DNA of 24,662 nt from a virus: IMG/VR virus record IMGVR_UViG_3300042899_000935, positions 1-24,662 of that record. The stretch is one strand, 5' to 3'. Position numbers and translations under genes: made by a program. Shown here piece by piece: positions 23,705 to 24,662 of the stretch. Every line of letters starts with the position of its first letter. Within the stretch, counting starts at the first letter, position 1. The notes under the pieces are model-generated. The model was not told the origin of the DNA, did not search any database, and saw only the letters and a program-made list of their open reading frames with translations.

Positions 23705-24538
23705 ATGAGTAATGTATTAGATGCGATTATGTCGCAGTATGAAAAAAACAAAAACTCTGGTGGAGGAAAATCTTTCGAAGAGAAAGACTTCTCAAAGTAC
23801 TTTAACACAAGATTAGAAGATGGAGAAAAGAATGGTGAAGCAACCATTCGTTTAATGCCAACCAAAGAAGGTGCATCACCTTTTGAAGAAGGATATTTCC
23901 ACGTAATGCAGGTTAATGGACAATGGAGAAAACTTTATTGCAGAGAACACAATGATGGTGAAACCTGTCCGATTTGTGAAGTAGAAAAAGCTTTAAAAGC
24001 TACAGGTAGTGAAGAAGATAAAAAAATTGCTAAAACCTACAAGGCTAGTAAATTTTATTTAACTCGTGTGATTGACCGTTCAAAAGAAGATGACGGGGTT
24101 AAAATCTGGCGTTTTAAACACAACTACAAAGGTGAAGGTGAATTAGATAAAATGATTCCACTTTTTACTAAAAAAGGAAATCTTGCTGATGGTAGAGAAG
24201 GTCGTGACCTTACACTTATGTTAGGTCGTGGTGATAAGAACAACACCAAGATTACTTCTATTATGGCAGAAGACCCTTCAATGTTAACAGAAAACAAAGA
24301 AAAGGCTAAAGCTTGGGTGAAAGACACAATGTCTTGGAAAGAAATTTACAAAGCATCTCCTGTTGAGTATCTTGAGATTATCGCTAACGGTGAAAATCCT
24401 GTTTGGGATAAGAAATTAGAAAAGTTTGTTGCTAAAGGTGAAGAAACTGTTAAGAAAGATACACCTACAACAAGTGCTAAGTATAAAGCCCCAGTCGTTG
24501 AAGATGAGGCTGATAACGATGATGAAATGCCATTTTAA
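23705..24538 (+). CDS. 32: Single-stranded DNA-binding protein gp32
   Basis: This 277-residue protein is the T4 gp32-type ssDNA-binding protein for replication, recombination and repair. The N-terminal basic/acidic lead (about 1-30) is followed by the OB-fold core with the zinc site H66-x12-C79-x8-C88-x2-C91, closely matching T4 (H64, C77, C87, C90). Aromatic/basic strands continue (KASKFYLTRVIDR, VKIWRFKH). The C-terminal ~35 residues are flexible and acidic, ending EADNDDEMPF. Such tails bind replication partners. The DDEMPF tip looks like the bacterial SSB tip (DDDIPF) rather than the T4 gp32 end. The start has an A-rich leader (AAACAAAATG) without Shine-Dalgarno. It is followed after 10 bases by the uvsX-like gene. 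Confidence 0.94.
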   Translation: MSNVLDAIMSQYEKNKNSGGGKSFEEKDFSKYFNTRLEDGEKNGEATIRLMPTKEGASPFEEGYFHVMQVNGQWRKLYCREHNDGETCPICEVEKALKATGSEEDKKIAKTYKASKFYLTRVIDRSKEDDGVKIWRFKHNYKGEGELDKMIPLFTKKGNLADGREGRDLTLMLGRGDKNNTKITSIMAEDPSMLTENKEKAKAWVKDTMSWKEIYKASPVEYLEIIANGENPVWDKKLEKFVAKGEETVKKDTPTTSAKYKAPVVEDEADNDDEMPF

Positions 24539-24548
24539 TTAAAAAACT

Positions 24549-24662
24549 ATGTCTACAGTAAAGAAATCAATAGGTAAAAAAGAGTTCTCACTAGATTCTC
24601 TAAAAGATAAATTTAGTACAAAAACCAAATACAAGGCTGATAGATTTATCGACTTGGGTTCG
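24549..24662 (+). CDS. uvsX: UvsX-like RecA-family recombinase, N-terminal part
   Basis: Thirty-eight codons are visible before the window ends (MSTVKKSIGKKEFSLDSLKD through YKADRFIDLGS). A lysine-rich lead followed by a DRFIDLGS segment just before the expected Walker A region is what I associate with UvsX-type recombinases of T4-like phages, which load on gp32-covered ssDNA for strand exchange. The gp32-then-uvsX order supports this. No catalytic motif is inside the window, so the call depends on the short N-terminus and context. Confidence 0.6.
   Translation, partial: MSTVKKSIGKKEFSLDSLKDKFSTKTKYKADRFIDLGS

Overview
The window reads as part of a T4-related contractile-tailed phage (or prophage), probably infecting a Bacteroidota host. 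The phage assignment rests on recognisable T4-type genes: a tail-tube C-terminus, a gp26-type baseplate/tail-assembly protein, a tape measure, a gp53/LysM-type baseplate protein directly before a giant hub protein with a lysozyme-like domain (the T4 53-5 order), a gp32 single-stranded DNA-binding protein with the full H-C-C-C zinc set, and the start of a UvsX-like recombinase. The host is inferred from strongly AT-rich sequence, A-rich translation starts almost without Shine-Dalgarno sequences, and at least one leftward promoter matching the Bacteroidota consensus (TTG-N19-TAnnTTTG).

Layout. (1) 1-192: 3' end of the tail-tube gene, closed by a perfect 13-bp terminator hairpin. (2) 258-3062: an accessory island with a zinc-finger/NUMOD3/Vsr-like homing endonuclease, two overlapping unknown genes whose products share the N-terminus MKxLIxKIL[KR]E, and a leftward M20/PepT-like metallopeptidase; the last two genes converge on a bidirectional terminator. 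(3) 3208-8246: tail-assembly block with the gp26-like protein, a 46-codon gene that may be joined to it by frameshifting at a T7 run, a terminator, a TATAAATA late-promoter-like box, an unknown 451-residue protein and the tape measure. (4) 8369-20714: baseplate block of a 1648-residue protein with an OmpA-like domain, a 108-residue gp53/LysM protein, and a 2355-residue hub protein ending in muramidase-like and SGNH-hydrolase-like domains. (5) 20711-23585: a leftward DUF6011-type zinc-ribbon gene, then a rightward run of unknown small genes and an acidic 373-residue protein containing a 43-bp in-frame direct repeat. (6) 23705-24662: gp32 and the start of uvsX, the beginning of the replication/recombination module.

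How it fits together. Rightward genes build the tail: the gp26-like/small-gene pair probably acts around the tape measure, and the 1648-, 108- and 2355-residue proteins form the baseplate centre and carry cell-wall-binding and cell-wall-degrading domains. The two leftward genes sit at module boundaries and look like independently expressed morons. The most interesting signals are the candidate +1/-2 frameshift at the end of the gp26-like gene, the shared N-terminal peptide resembling a T4 capsid-targeting/prohead-protease site, the double-enzyme hub protein, and the exact duplicated tail in the 373-residue protein. No tRNA, CRISPR array or insertion sequence was seen, and no gene-free stretch exceeds about 150 bases.
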